A stretch of DNA of 64,000 nt, taken from the NCBI RefSeq assembly GCF_017487345.1, contig NZ_CP062006.1, forward strand, positions 372,001 through 436,000, read 5' to 3'. Source of the stretch: Brevundimonas pondensis. Its GTDB lineage: Bacteria; Pseudomonadota; Alphaproteobacteria; Caulobacterales; Caulobacteraceae. This document shows positions 8,515 to 17,374 of this stretch, one piece after another; the stretch's first letter is position 1, and each line of letters opens with the position of its first letter. The notes beneath the pieces are model-generated. The model had not been told where the DNA came from. It was given only the letters and a program-made list of their open reading frames with translations, and did not search any database. The translations under genes were made by a program, and so were the position numbers.

Positions 8515-9888
8515 TCAGTAAACGTCCCGCCGATAGCGCCCGCTGTCGGTCAGCTGCGTCAGCCGCTCCTCGCCCAGCGCCGCCTCCAGCGCCGCGTGGA
8601 CGCCCTTGGACATGCCTTCCAGACTGCCGCAGACATAGACATAGGCCCCGCGATCGACCCAGTCGGCCATGGGACGGGCGTGTTCCGCCACCAGCGACTG
8701 GACGTAGCGGTTCTCGCCGCCATCGCGCGAGAATGCGCGGTCCAGTCGGGTCAACGCCCCAGACGCCAGCCAAGCCTGCAGGTCGGCGTCATAGAGGGCG
8801 TCGTGCGCCCGCGTCCGCTCGCCGAACAGCAGCCAGGCGCCGCCGGTCTTGTCGTGCTGCGCTCGGGCTTTCAAATGCCCGCGTAGGCCCGCGATCCCGG
8901 TGCCGTTGCCGATCAGGATGATGGGGGCCTCCGGCGGGGGGGCGTGGAAGCCGCGGTTGGCGCGCACCCGCATGGCCACCTCGTCGCCAATCTGCGCGTC
9001 TTGCGTCAGCCAACCCGAGGCCAGGCCCGGCGCGCCGTCGGGGCGGGTCATCAGGCGGATGCAGAACTCGACCCGCCCGTCCGAGGGTAGGGAGGCGACC
9101 GAATATTCGCGGCTGGCCGGCTGCTCGCCGTCGCGCGTGGGCAGGCCGATCTCGGCGATGTCGCCCGCCGCCCAGTTCGGCGCGTGGTCGATAGGCGCGA
9201 AGGCTAGATGCCAGGCCTCGCCACCGGGGCTGCCAGCGTTCAGCAGGGTCCGCTCGACCAGCCGCCAGCGGTCATAGGCGGGCGGGGTCCAGTCGGGCGC
9301 GGCGGTCGAGCCGGTGATCTGGTTCAGCTGGTGCTGCCAGTGGCGGATCGCGCCCGCGTCGCCATTGTCCACCTCGACCCGGTCGAACAGGGTCTGGGCG
9401 CCGCCGTCGTCCAGCCAGTCGCCGACCGCGTGGCCGAAGCTGCAATAGGCGTCATAGGAGCGGTCACCCAGGGCCAGCAGGCCATAGGACAGGTGCGACA
9501 GGTCCGCGTCGCCCTTCATCAGCTGCCGCACGAAGCGGGCGGCGCTGTCGGGGGCGTCGCCCTCGCCTGTGGTCGAGGCGATGACCAGCAGGCGTCGCGC
9601 GCCCTTCAGCGTCTCCAGATCCAGATCGGCGAACGACAGGGGCCGCGCGCCCACCCCGCCGTCGCCCAGGGCCCGCGCCGTCATCCAGGCCAGTTCCTCG
9701 CCGAACCCGGTCTGGCTGGCGAAGGCGATCAGCACGGCGTCGTCGCCCGCCGCCTCGGCCAGGGCCCGCGCCTGTTCGGCGGCCTTCCGCGCGGCGGCGC
9801 CCACGCGCCACACCGTCAGGCCGATCAGGCCCAGCCACAGGATCAGAGCAGCGCCGGCCCACAGCCAGCGGGACAGGTCGGCGGTCAC
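8515..9888 (-). CDS. Membrane-anchored diflavin reductase (flavodoxin + FNR domains)
   Basis: The 457-residue protein has one N-terminal membrane helix (about residues 8-28), an FMN-binding flavodoxin domain (about 50-190, with FASQTGFGEELA and STTGEGDAPD), and a ferredoxin-NADP reductase module (about 205-457, with REYSVAS for FAD, GNGTGIAGLRG for NADPH and a YVYVCGS motif). It resembles the sulfite reductase flavoprotein/P450 reductase group. Here it probably carries electrons from NADPH to the membrane PepSY protein of the same operon. The start is GTG at 9888, two bases after the apbE stop. It ends the operon. Confidence 0.85.
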   Translation of the reverse strand: MTADLSRWLWAGAALILWLGLIGLTVWRVGAAARKAAEQARALAEAAGDDAVLIAFASQTGFGEELAWMTARALGDGGVGARPLSFADLDLETLKGARRLLVIASTTGEGDAPDSAARFVRQLMKGDADLSHLSYGLLALGDRSYDAYCSFGHAVGDWLDDGGAQTLFDRVEVDNGDAGAIRHWQHQLNQITGSTAAPDWTPPAYDRWRLVERTLLNAGSPGGEAWHLAFAPIDHAPNWAAGDIAEIGLPTRDGEQPASREYSVASLPSDGRVEFCIRLMTRPDGAPGLASGWLTQDAQIGDEVAMRVRANRGFHAPPPEAPIILIGNGTGIAGLRGHLKARAQHDKTGGAWLLFGERTRAHDALYDADLQAWLASGALTRLDRAFSRDGGENRYVQSLVAEHARPMADWVDRGAYVYVCGSLEGMSKGVHAALEAALGEERLTQLTDSGRYRRDVY

Positions 9889-9890
9889 GA

Positions 9891-10997
9891 TCAGGCTTCT
9901 TCTTCGTCCATCATGGCGGCGAAGGCGGGCGTCATCCGCTCGACCAGGCCGCGCGGCGTCCGCTCGACGAAGCAGGCCGCGATCTGCATGGCCTCGGCGA
10001 ACTCCGGCCCGTCATAGGGTCCGAGCACGGTCAGGGCCGTGGCCCACGCATCGGCGCGCATGGCCGAGGCGTCGAACACCGTGACCTGGGCCAGTCCACT
10101 ATCCACCGGTCGCCCGGTCGAGCCGTCGAGGGTGTGCGGATAGATGCGCTCTTCATGCACGAAGGCGCGGCGCCAGTCGCCCGAGGTGGCGACGGCCACG
10201 TCGAACAGGGCCGCCACCGTATGCGGCGCGGGCGAGCCGGGCGCGGCCTCGATCTCGACCCACCAGGGCTGGGCGTCCGGCTTGACGCCGCGCCCCAGCA
10301 ATTCGCCGCCGATCTCCACCAGGTGCGAGGTCGCGCCCATTTCGGTCAGGCGCGCGGACACGCGGTCCACGGCATGGCCCTTGGCGATGCCGGAAAAGTC
10401 CAGCTTCATACCCCCGGTCTGCACCGCCGCCTGGGCGTCCCGGTTCAGTCGCAGCTTCTGCCAGCCGGACACGGCCAGGGCCGCCTCGACCTCTTCGGCG
10501 GACGGCAGGGGATTGAGCGGATCGCGGGGGCCCGGCGGGCCGAAACCCCACAGGTCAACCAGCGCCCCCAGCGTCGGATCGACCGCGCCGTTGACGTCGT
10601 CGGCGAGATCCAGAGAGGTGTTCAGCAGCGACCAGAAGTCGTCCGACAGCTTCCACGTCCCGGCGGGGGCGTTGTTGAAGCGGCTGATCTCGCTGCTCGG
10701 CGTCCAGGGGCTGAACAGGGCGATGACGCGCCCCAGCTCTTCCTCGATCGCCGCCTGAAACGCGTCCTGCGTCATGCCCATCGGCGGAACCAGACGCACC
10801 GACCAGGTGGTGCCCATGCTCGTACCCTCCAGCGACCAGATCAGGTCGCTGGGCGGCCGTTCCGGCGCGCGCGTGGCCGGCGGGATCAGGACGCGGGTGT
10901 CCTGACGGCCTTCAACCGCCGCCCCGATCTGGAGCGGCGGCGGGGCCGAACTGGAGCGTTTCGTGGTCAGGGCAGGACTTCCAGCGCGCCGTTCCAC
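9891..10997 (-). CDS. apbE: FAD:protein FMN transferase, ApbE family
   Basis: ApbE moves FMN from FAD onto a threonine or serine of target proteins. Family segments are clear: MGTTWSV, VDPTLGALVDLWGFGP, LDFSGIAKGHAVDRV, VEIGGELLG, PHTLDGSTGRPV and ADAWATALTVLG. The ATG at 10997 lies 31 bp inside the preceding DUF4198 gene; a CTG overlapping that stop is an alternative. With either start I see no signal peptide or lipobox, unlike many ApbE proteins that act in the periplasm. The likely target is the DUF2271 protein of the operon, which has an SGPT motif. The family assignment is firm; target and location are inference. Confidence 0.88.
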   Translation of the reverse strand: MERRAGSPALTTKRSSSAPPPLQIGAAVEGRQDTRVLIPPATRAPERPPSDLIWSLEGTSMGTTWSVRLVPPMGMTQDAFQAAIEEELGRVIALFSPWTPSSEISRFNNAPAGTWKLSDDFWSLLNTSLDLADDVNGAVDPTLGALVDLWGFGPPGPRDPLNPLPSAEEVEAALAVSGWQKLRLNRDAQAAVQTGGMKLDFSGIAKGHAVDRVSARLTEMGATSHLVEIGGELLGRGVKPDAQPWWVEIEAAPGSPAPHTVAALFDVAVATSGDWRRAFVHEERIYPHTLDGSTGRPVDSGLAQVTVFDASAMRADAWATALTVLGPYDGPEFAEAMQIAACFVERTPRGLVERMTPAFAAMMDEEEA

Positions 10998-11761
10998 GAG
11001 GCGTTCGAGCCGGGCTGGCCGTTCACGCCCGCCGTACGCACCGAGGCGCCCAGCCAGTAGAGACCGGCTTCCGGCCAGGTCACGCTGAAGGCGCCGTCAG
11101 CGCCCGTCTTGACCGTGATCTCTTCGGGGTTGTTGCGGTAACGGGTGCCGCCGCGCGCGATGGTCACGTCCACGCCTGCAGCAGGCTGACCGTCCTTCAG
11201 CAGCTTGAAGGTGGCGGCCTCGCCGGCGGCCAGATCGTTCGGGTGGGTGACCGGGGCCAGTTCAAGACCCTTGCCGACGACGGCCAGGTCGGTGGGCTCG
11301 CCGAGCGTCACGAAGGTCTCGGTGCGGCTGTCGGTGCGGGTCGCTTCCACGTCGGTGGCGTCGGCGGGCAGGGCGCCGGGGAACTCGGCTTCCGTGCCGC
11401 GCCAGCGCTTCTGCTCGCCGCCCTGCTTGTAGCTGGCCATGAAGCCCGAACCGACGTTGGCGACGCGGTAGGTGCCCGGCTGCGACAGGTGCAGATCGAA
11501 GCTGGAGCGGTACTTGGCCTGCATCACGTTTTCAGCCTGGGCGGTCGAGCCGTCCGGGGCGGTGATGGTCAGACCGGCCAGGCGCATGGCGGCGTGGTCG
11601 GGGATGAAGACCCCGTTCGACATCCCGGCGTCGAAGCCGACCCAGGCGTCATTGCCCGACAGCACAGTCGAGGTCGGGGCCAGCCAGGCGCGGTGGGCCT
11701 GGGCCGAGAGAGGGGCGGCCAGAACGGCGGCCAGAGACAGGAAGGCGAGCGTCTTTTTCAT
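10967..11761 (-). CDS. DUF4198 periplasmic protein
   Basis: Secreted protein of 264 residues with a clear signal peptide (cleavage expected after AQA, leaving an N-terminal histidine in HRAWL). The rest looks like a two-part beta-sandwich of the DUF4198 family, the second part starting near LAPVTHPNDL and resembling carboxypeptidase-regulatory-like folds. DUF4198 genes often sit in metal-uptake operons. In this operon it may bind the incoming metal or chelate, but that role is inference. It overlaps apbE by 31 bp and follows the DUF2271 gene by 12 bp. Confidence 0.8.
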   Translation of the reverse strand: MKKTLAFLSLAAVLAAPLSAQAHRAWLAPTSTVLSGNDAWVGFDAGMSNGVFIPDHAAMRLAGLTITAPDGSTAQAENVMQAKYRSSFDLHLSQPGTYRVANVGSGFMASYKQGGEQKRWRGTEAEFPGALPADATDVEATRTDSRTETFVTLGEPTDLAVVGKGLELAPVTHPNDLAAGEAATFKLLKDGQPAAGVDVTIARGGTRYRNNPEEITVKTGADGAFSVTWPEAGLYWLGASVRTAGVNGQPGSNASWNGALEVLP

Positions 11762-11773
11762 GATCTCAGATCC

Positions 11774-12289
11774 TTAGCGGGTCACGGCGACGCGAACGGC
11801 GCCCAGTTCGGTGGAGCCGGTTCCGGCGGCGGTGTTGGCGGCGCCCCAGCGGAAGGGCACGCGGACGACCTCGCGGCCGCCCAGTTCACGGGCCGCCTCG
11901 ACGACGATGTTGTACTGGCCGGCGGGCAGGTTGCGCAGGCGGGCGGCGGGCACGGTCACAGCGTGACGGCCGGGGGCCTTGGTCGGCCCGGACACGCCGT
12001 CGGCGGGCATGGCCATGGCGCGGCCGCCCTTGCGCCACCAGGTGCGCAGGTCCTTCAGCCAGTCCTTGCCGTCGCCTTCGTTGTTGCGGGTCTGCTGGTA
12101 CCAGACGGCCAGGGTCTGGGCCGTCGACTGGTCCGGCTTCTCGATCCACACGGCCACATAGGGGCGGTGATAGGAGGCGCTGGAAATGCGCGGCAGCTCG
12201 ACATTGACCGTCAGATCGGCGGCGTTTGCGACGGCGGGCGCGGCGGCGGCGAGGCCGGCGGCGGTCAGGACGAGAGGAAGCTTGCGCAT
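11774..12289 (-). CDS. DUF2271 periplasmic protein, possible flavinylated electron carrier
   Basis: Exported protein of 171 residues with a signal peptide ending near ANAADL. The body is a DUF2271 domain: NVELPRISSASYHRPYVAVW near the start, then a tryptophan-rich segment, then DGVSGPTKAPG at 98-108. From memory, many DUF2271 proteins carry S-G-A-T at this place, the motif ApbE modifies; here it is S-G-P-T (residues 100-103). With apbE two genes downstream, covalent FMN on T103 is a reasonable hypothesis. The gene lies 25 bp after the PepSY gene. The DUF2271 call is good; flavinylation is untested. Confidence 0.75.
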   Translation of the reverse strand: MRKLPLVLTAAGLAAAAPAVANAADLTVNVELPRISSASYHRPYVAVWIEKPDQSTAQTLAVWYQQTRNNEGDGKDWLKDLRTWWRKGGRAMAMPADGVSGPTKAPGRHAVTVPAARLRNLPAGQYNIVVEAARELGGREVVRVPFRWGAANTAAGTGSTELGAVRVAVTR

Positions 12290-12314
12290 GGGGTAAGGCT
12301 CGTCAGTTGGAGGG

Positions 12315-12980
12315 TCAGTGGATGAACAGAAGGGCGATAACGACGGGAATCAGCAGACCCAGGGCCACGATGGGCCAGGTCGAGGGACGGCCGCGTGCGT
12401 GCAGCCACAGCAGGGCCAGACCCGTGACGGAAAAGATCACGCAGGCCAGGGCGAAGACGTCGATGAACCAGTACCAGACCTTTCCGGCGTTCCGACCCTT
12501 GTGCAGGTCATTCAGGTAGGCGACCACGCCGCGTGTGGTCTTCTCGTGCACGGCCTCGCCGGTTGAACGGTCGATGGTCAGCCATCCGTCGCCGCCGGGC
12601 GTGGTCAGGGCGACATAGATTTCATCCGCCGTGGTCTCGGTCGGCTTGCCGTCCACCTGCACCTTGAAGGCCTCGGCGGCCCAGCGCGCGACGGGGGCGG
12701 GCACGGCGTCGGTGGTTTCCTCGGGGAAGTCGGCCAGACGCGCCAGCAGGGGCGCGGGCAGGGTGGCCGTCGCCTCCCTGGTCACCGGCTCGGCCGGGAT
12801 CTGCGCCGCGTGGTTCAACGTGATGCCGGTGATCGCAAACAGGATCATGCCGACCAGGCTGACCGCCGCCGAGATCCAGTGCCAGCTGTGCAATTGCTTC
12901 AGCCAGAACGATCGCTTGGCGTTCAGCGCCGCCTTGGGTTTAGGCGGGGTCTTGGCGGGATTTGCGGCGGTTTCAGTCAC
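12315..12980 (-). CDS. PepSY-domain membrane protein
   Basis: Inner-membrane protein of 221 residues. Helix 1 (about 30-50) carries a histidine pair in KQLHSWHW, a PepSY-like periplasmic region follows (about 60-155), and two C-terminal helices follow NDLHKGRNAGKVWYWFIDV. Conserved histidines at the membrane edges are typical of the PepSY_TM family, in which they probably bind haem and pass electrons across the membrane. I start at GTG 12980 (VTETAANP); in-frame codons further upstream encode an arginine-rich run that does not look like protein. The candidate Fur-like operator at 13002-13016 lies just upstream. Confidence 0.8.
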   Translation of the reverse strand: MTETAANPAKTPPKPKAALNAKRSFWLKQLHSWHWISAAVSLVGMILFAITGITLNHAAQIPAEPVTREATATLPAPLLARLADFPEETTDAVPAPVARWAAEAFKVQVDGKPTETTADEIYVALTTPGGDGWLTIDRSTGEAVHEKTTRGVVAYLNDLHKGRNAGKVWYWFIDVFALACVIFSVTGLALLWLHARGRPSTWPIVALGLLIPVVIALLFIH

Positions 12981-13001
12981 AGACAGGGCTTTGCCATATT
13001 C

Positions 13002-13016
13002 TGCGAACGATTTGCA
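13002..13016. promoter_or_regulatory. Candidate Fur-type operator in front of the PepSY gene
   Basis: TGCGAACGATTTGCA is an imperfect inverted repeat, TGCGAA / TTTGCA with one mismatch, in the 77-bp gap between the TonB receptor stop and the PepSY start. It shares the TGCGA-N5-T-N-GCA pattern with 5190-5204. It suggests a second, iron-responsive promoter inside the receptor-reductase operon. Confidence 0.35.
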
Positions 13017-13057
13017 ATACCGTTTACGGGTCGGAATGTCGCGGGGCGGACCCTTGT

Positions 13058-15088
13058 TCAGTAAGTCAGCCGCAACCCGACGCTGAGCGAGCGCGGCGGG
13101 CCGAAGCCCTCGACCCCGTTGCCCGTCTCGGAGACCTCGACCTCGGCGTCGAACAGATTGTCGACGGCCAGCCACAGCGAGGCCGTGTCGTTGACTCGCC
13201 AGTCTGCCCGCACGTCGGCCGTCACGGCGGCCCCCAGAACCCGGCTGTTCAGGTCGTCCTCGAAGCGTCGGCTCTCATAACGCGCGCGGGCGCTCAGGCT
13301 CAGACGCTCGCTGGCGCGCCAGTCGATCCCGGCCGTGGCGCTCCAGATCGGGGCCTGGGCCGGGCGCAGGCCGGTCAGCTGCGGAGCCGCCGACCCGCCG
13401 TCCACGCGGGCGTCCGTGATCGACACGGCCCCGCTCAGGTCCAGCCCGCCGCGCAGGGCCTGGCGCGCGCTGATCTCGAGTCCGGTCGCCTCGATGGTCC
13501 CGGCGTTCTGGCGCTGGCGCAGCACCCCGCCGGCCGGCACGAAGCCGGCGCGGGGGAAGGTCGCCGGGCCCTGACCGATCGTGACGTTGACCACGGCGTC
13601 CTCGATCCGGTTCCAGAACAGGGTCGCGGTCAGGGCCGAGAGCGGCCCCTCGAACGCCAGGCCCGCCTCGACGCCCTGCAAGGTCTCGGGAACCAGAGCC
13701 GCATTGGCTTCGGTCAGGTCGTTGCCGACGCGGAAGGGCCGGTGCAGTTCGTTCAGCGTGGCGGGGCGGAAGCCGGAATAGGCCGCCGCCCGCGTCGCCC
13801 AGCCGCCGCCGATCATGCGCCGCGCCGCCAGCCGCGCGCTGACGACCTCGCCCGAGCGTTCAGGATCGACCTCGTCCAGGGTCGCCGCGCCCGTCGCCCG
13901 ATCACGTTCCAGCCGCCGCCCGTTCTCATTCCTCCAGCCGTCTAGACGCAGCCCGCCTGCGACAAGCCACGGCCCGGTCTCCAGCGACCCTTCGCCGTAA
14001 ACCCCCGCCACGGCGGTCTCGCCGCCCGCGATCCGGTCGCGGGTGAAGGCCCCGCCCATGTAGCGGAACCGCTCGCGCGTCTCGCCCTCGTTGAAGCGGG
14101 CGTCGGCGCCGACCTCCCACTCCAGCCGTCCGCCGCCGATCTGGCGCTCGGCCCGACGCAGGGCGGCGTTCAGACCCCAGCCGGTCGCGGGCGTCTCATA
14201 CTGGTCGTTGGCGGGCGTGGTCGTGGCCCTGTCCGACGCCACGGCGACCGAGGTATTGGCCAGATTGCTCGTACGCCGCCAGGCCTGCAGCCGCCAGCCA
14301 TAGTCGCCCTCGGTCGGACGCCTGGCGGCGGTGGCCGACAGCACATGACCGCTGGCCGTGGCCCGCGCTCCCGCCAGCCCCGAGCCGCGATCCTCTTCAT
14401 AGGCGGCCGCCCGCAGCGACAGGGCCGCCTGGCCCAACGGCAGGTCCGCCCGCAGGGCCGCGCTCCTGGCCTCCAGATCCAGCGGCCTGTCCGCCGCCCC
14501 GGCCGCCGCGCCTCGCACCGGCACATAGCCGTCGCTGGTCTCGTACAGCACCGACCCGGTCAGCCGCGCCGGCCCCGCATCGACGCCGCCTGATCCCGCC
14601 AGCCGCGCCCCGCCGCGCTCGCTTACCGAGGCGTCCAGCACCCCGCCGCGCTCGCGTTCCCTCAATTGGATCACCCCGGTCAGGGCCCCGGCGCCATAGG
14701 GACCGGCTCCGGCGCCGCGCACCACGTCCAGGCTCTGGATGCTCTCGGTCGGAACCTGCGACCAGATCACCCAGCCGCCGAAGGGATCGTTCAGCGGAAC
14801 CCCGTCCAGCGCCACCAGGGTTCGCCCCGCTCCCGACGGCGCGATGGCCCTCAGGCTGATCCCCTGCGTCGTCGGATTGGCCGCCAGGCTGGAGGTGCGC
14901 CGGAACAGCGACACCGCCGGAACCGTCGCCAGGGTCTCGTCCAGCCGCGTCGCGATGGACAGCGTCTCCTCGCCCAGACGGATCACCGAAAACGCCGCCT
15001 CGCCCGCCGCCGGGGGCAGGCGGGCGGCGGTGACGATCACCTCGTCGAGGGTGGTGATCGGCGGAGCGGGGGGCGTGTCCTGAAGCAT
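13058..15088 (-). CDS. TonB-dependent receptor (no visible signal peptide)
   Basis: Outer-membrane receptor of 676 residues with a TonB-box-like LDEVIVTAAR, a plug with LRAIAPSGAGRTLVALDGVP and LDVVRGAGAGPYGAGALTG, and a barrel ending in LRLTY. It heads the PepSY-DUF2271-DUF4198-ApbE-reductase operon, so it probably imports the iron chelate that those proteins reduce. From ATG 15088 the protein begins MLQDTPPAPP with no hydrophobic stretch, and an in-frame TAA (15128-15130) leaves only 13 upstream codons. Either export uses an unusual signal, or the N-terminus has been lost. The receptor assignment is firm. Confidence 0.85.
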   Translation of the reverse strand: MLQDTPPAPPITTLDEVIVTAARLPPAAGEAAFSVIRLGEETLSIATRLDETLATVPAVSLFRRTSSLAANPTTQGISLRAIAPSGAGRTLVALDGVPLNDPFGGWVIWSQVPTESIQSLDVVRGAGAGPYGAGALTGVIQLRERERGGVLDASVSERGGARLAGSGGVDAGPARLTGSVLYETSDGYVPVRGAAAGAADRPLDLEARSAALRADLPLGQAALSLRAAAYEEDRGSGLAGARATASGHVLSATAARRPTEGDYGWRLQAWRRTSNLANTSVAVASDRATTTPANDQYETPATGWGLNAALRRAERQIGGGRLEWEVGADARFNEGETRERFRYMGGAFTRDRIAGGETAVAGVYGEGSLETGPWLVAGGLRLDGWRNENGRRLERDRATGAATLDEVDPERSGEVVSARLAARRMIGGGWATRAAAYSGFRPATLNELHRPFRVGNDLTEANAALVPETLQGVEAGLAFEGPLSALTATLFWNRIEDAVVNVTIGQGPATFPRAGFVPAGGVLRQRQNAGTIEATGLEISARQALRGGLDLSGAVSITDARVDGGSAAPQLTGLRPAQAPIWSATAGIDWRASERLSLSARARYESRRFEDDLNSRVLGAAVTADVRADWRVNDTASLWLAVDNLFDAEVEVSETGNGVEGFGPPRSLSVGLRLTY

Positions 15089-15127
15089 CGAGCGGGACCA
15101 TAGCCCAGCGCCGCGCCGATGGCTGCC

Positions 15128-15610
15128 TTAGTCGGTGACGTCCAGGCGCATGGGGACGCCAGACGCCCAACTGCCGTCTGGCGAACGCACGACCAGCGAT
15201 CCTTGCCTATCAATCGTGATCTTGGCTCCGGCCCGCAGCATATCGAGAAGCCTGGCCTTGGCCCCAGAACAGTTCGTGACGCATTGCGGTGGGTGCTGCT
15301 CCATCGTCCAGCCGTCGGAATTTCCACGCAGCGATCCCATGCTGACCTCATCGAACGAGGTGACGTAGATGCTCACGCCGTCAAGGACTACGATCCCGCC
15401 TTGGAGGTCCATTCTCGGCTCTTTGGAGCCCGCGTCGTAAAAGGTGTTGAAGATGTAGAGGTCATCGCCCGGCTGATGCAGATAGGCCAGCAGGTCGCGG
15501 TCAGCCTTGACGAACTTCGGCAGCGGCGGCTCGCCGCGCCTGTCGTCCGACACCAACTGACAGGCGGCCAGGCCCAGAGCGAGCACTAGCCCAATGGTCG
15601 CATTTTTCAC
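15128..15610 (-). CDS. Putative lipoprotein of unknown function
   Basis: Starting at GTG 15610, the 160-residue product begins with lysine, then a hydrophobic run and the lipobox LGLAAC, so it should be lipid-modified and envelope-attached. The mature part has alternating beta-like stretches and a cysteine pair in CVTNC that could form a disulfide. I recognise no domain. It lies 39 bp before the TonB receptor start and 45 bp after the kinase stop, in the same direction, and may be co-transcribed with either. A longer N-terminus from 15655 is possible but would bury the signal. Confidence 0.65.
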   Translation of the reverse strand: MKNATIGLVLALGLAACQLVSDDRRGEPPLPKFVKADRDLLAYLHQPGDDLYIFNTFYDAGSKEPRMDLQGGIVVLDGVSIYVTSFDEVSMGSLRGNSDGWTMEQHPPQCVTNCSGAKARLLDMLRAGAKITIDRQGSLVVRSPDGSWASGVPMRLDVTD

Positions 15611-15655
15611 GTCGTGCCCCGACCCTGCGATGCTGAAGGGCAACCATAGGATCAA

Positions 15656-17257
15656 CTAAGCCGCCTCGGCCACCGCATGTCGCGACAACGCCAGCCGGAT
15701 GGCGTTGAGCAGGGCGTCAGGCTGGATCGGCTTTTGCGCCACCCCGTCCATGCCCGCCGCCAGATATTCTGCCTCGTCTCGCGGGTCGGCGTTGGCGGTC
15801 AGGGCCAGGATGGGCACGGCGCTGGCGGGGCCGGGCAGGGCGCGGATGGCCCGCGTCGCCGCCACCCCGTCCATCACCGGCATCTTCACGTCCATCAGGA
15901 TCAGGTCGAAGGGGGCGATGGTCGCCCGCTCGACCGCCTGACGGCCGTCCTCGGCGGTCTCATGGGTGCAGCCGAACAACTCCAGTACCTTGCCGGCGAC
16001 GAAGCGGTTGGCGGCGTTGTCGTCGACCACCAGGACATGCAGGGTCTCGTGGGCGGTCGGCGCCACGGCCTGGTCCACATCGCGCCGCGCATCGGCCTCG
16101 GCCAGGGACAGGTGCAGGTCGAAGCGGAAGCGCGCCCCGCCGGCGGGCGAGCGCTCCAGCGCCAGACGCCCCTCCATCCGCTCGACGATCTGGCGGCAGA
16201 TGGCCAGACCCAGACCGGCGCCCGCGCCCTGACGCCCCGCCTCGCCGGTGTTGAAGGGTTCGAAGATGGCGGTCGCCGCCTCGTCGCTGACGCCCGGCCC
16301 GCTGTCGTCCACCACGGCGTCCAGCCGCACCCGACCGTCGTCCAGCCGCGTCGTCAGGCTGACCTCGACCGCGCCGACCTGAGTGAACTTCAGAGCATTA
16401 CCGATCAGGTTGTTCAGAAGTTGCTTCAGCCGCATCTCGTCGCCGACGACCCAGCGGGCGGCGGTCGTATCCGCCGTCACCGTCAGGCGCAGCGCCTTCT
16501 CCTCGGCGCGCGGCCGCCACAGGGCCGACAGGTCGGCGGCCACGGCGTCGAGGTCCAGCGGCGCCGGCTCCAGCGTCAGGATGCCCGCCTCGGCCCGCGA
16601 CATGTCCAGAGCGTCGGTCAGCAAGCGCAGCAGGCTGTTCCCCGAATCCAGAATGGTGCGGACATAGGGCCGCAGCGAGTCTTGCGTCAGCTCTCGCTCC
16701 ATCAAGGCGGCCACCCCCAGCACCCCGTTCAGCGGCGTGCGGATCTCGTGGCTCATCACCGCCAGGAACTCGGACTTGGCCCGGCTGGAGGCGCGGGCCT
16801 CGGCCTCGGCGCGGACCAGGTTCTGGGCCAGATGGCTCATGGCCTCGGCGCGGCGCTTGTGGATGGCCACGCCGGCCTGCAGCACGTGCAGCCCCGCCCC
16901 GACCCCGACATAGCGCCCGCGTGAGACGACGATGAAGCCCTTCAGCAGGGCGCCTAGCCCCGCCGCATCCATCGACTGGAACAGGACGTCCGCCGAGGCG
17001 TCGGCCTCGACCATCAGAGGGTCGGGCTCCATCAGGGCCGAGACCGGACGGCGGGCATAAAGGGCGCGGCCGAACTCGGCGGCCATCTTCAGCGTGAAGG
17101 CGTTGCGCTCGATCAGGCCGACGGGCCGGCCGTCCTCGTCCACCACGGCGATGACGAGGGTGTCCGGTTCGGCCTGAAACCGGTCGAAGGCCTCAGCCCC
17201 GAAGGCGTCTGGCGCCATGGGCGCCGCCGCCTCGACGAAGTCTCCGATCCTGGCCAT
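15656..17257 (-). CDS. Hybrid sensor histidine kinase/response regulator
   Basis: Soluble-looking 533-residue hybrid kinase. Residues about 30-125 look like CBS-type or related sensory sequence (VIAVVDEDGRPVGLIERNAF). The HisKA H-box is MSHEIRTPLNG with H170. The ATPase domain has N-box LLNNLIGNALKFT, VDDSGPGV and GAGLGLAI. The C-terminal receiver (about 403-533) has VLVVDDNAANRF, the phospho-acceptor aspartate in LILMDVKMPVMDG and the lysine in AQKPIQP. No membrane segment is visible, so the signal is probably intracellular. No separate regulator gene lies beside it; phosphorelay through a shared phosphotransferase is likely. GGAAGGGGC precedes the start. Confidence 0.9.
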   Translation of the reverse strand: MARIGDFVEAAAPMAPDAFGAEAFDRFQAEPDTLVIAVVDEDGRPVGLIERNAFTLKMAAEFGRALYARRPVSALMEPDPLMVEADASADVLFQSMDAAGLGALLKGFIVVSRGRYVGVGAGLHVLQAGVAIHKRRAEAMSHLAQNLVRAEAEARASSRAKSEFLAVMSHEIRTPLNGVLGVAALMERELTQDSLRPYVRTILDSGNSLLRLLTDALDMSRAEAGILTLEPAPLDLDAVAADLSALWRPRAEEKALRLTVTADTTAARWVVGDEMRLKQLLNNLIGNALKFTQVGAVEVSLTTRLDDGRVRLDAVVDDSGPGVSDEAATAIFEPFNTGEAGRQGAGAGLGLAICRQIVERMEGRLALERSPAGGARFRFDLHLSLAEADARRDVDQAVAPTAHETLHVLVVDDNAANRFVAGKVLELFGCTHETAEDGRQAVERATIAPFDLILMDVKMPVMDGVAATRAIRALPGPASAVPILALTANADPRDEAEYLAAGMDGVAQKPIQPDALLNAIRLALSRHAVAEAA

Positions 17258-17374
17258 CCTGACGCCCCTTCCGCGTTTTGCGAGAGCGCAGTTAGGCGGG
17301 CGGCGCTTAACAGCCGATTTGCCGAAAGTGAATGTTTTACAAGAGCAATTTGACGATTGATCCGGACGCGGAGC

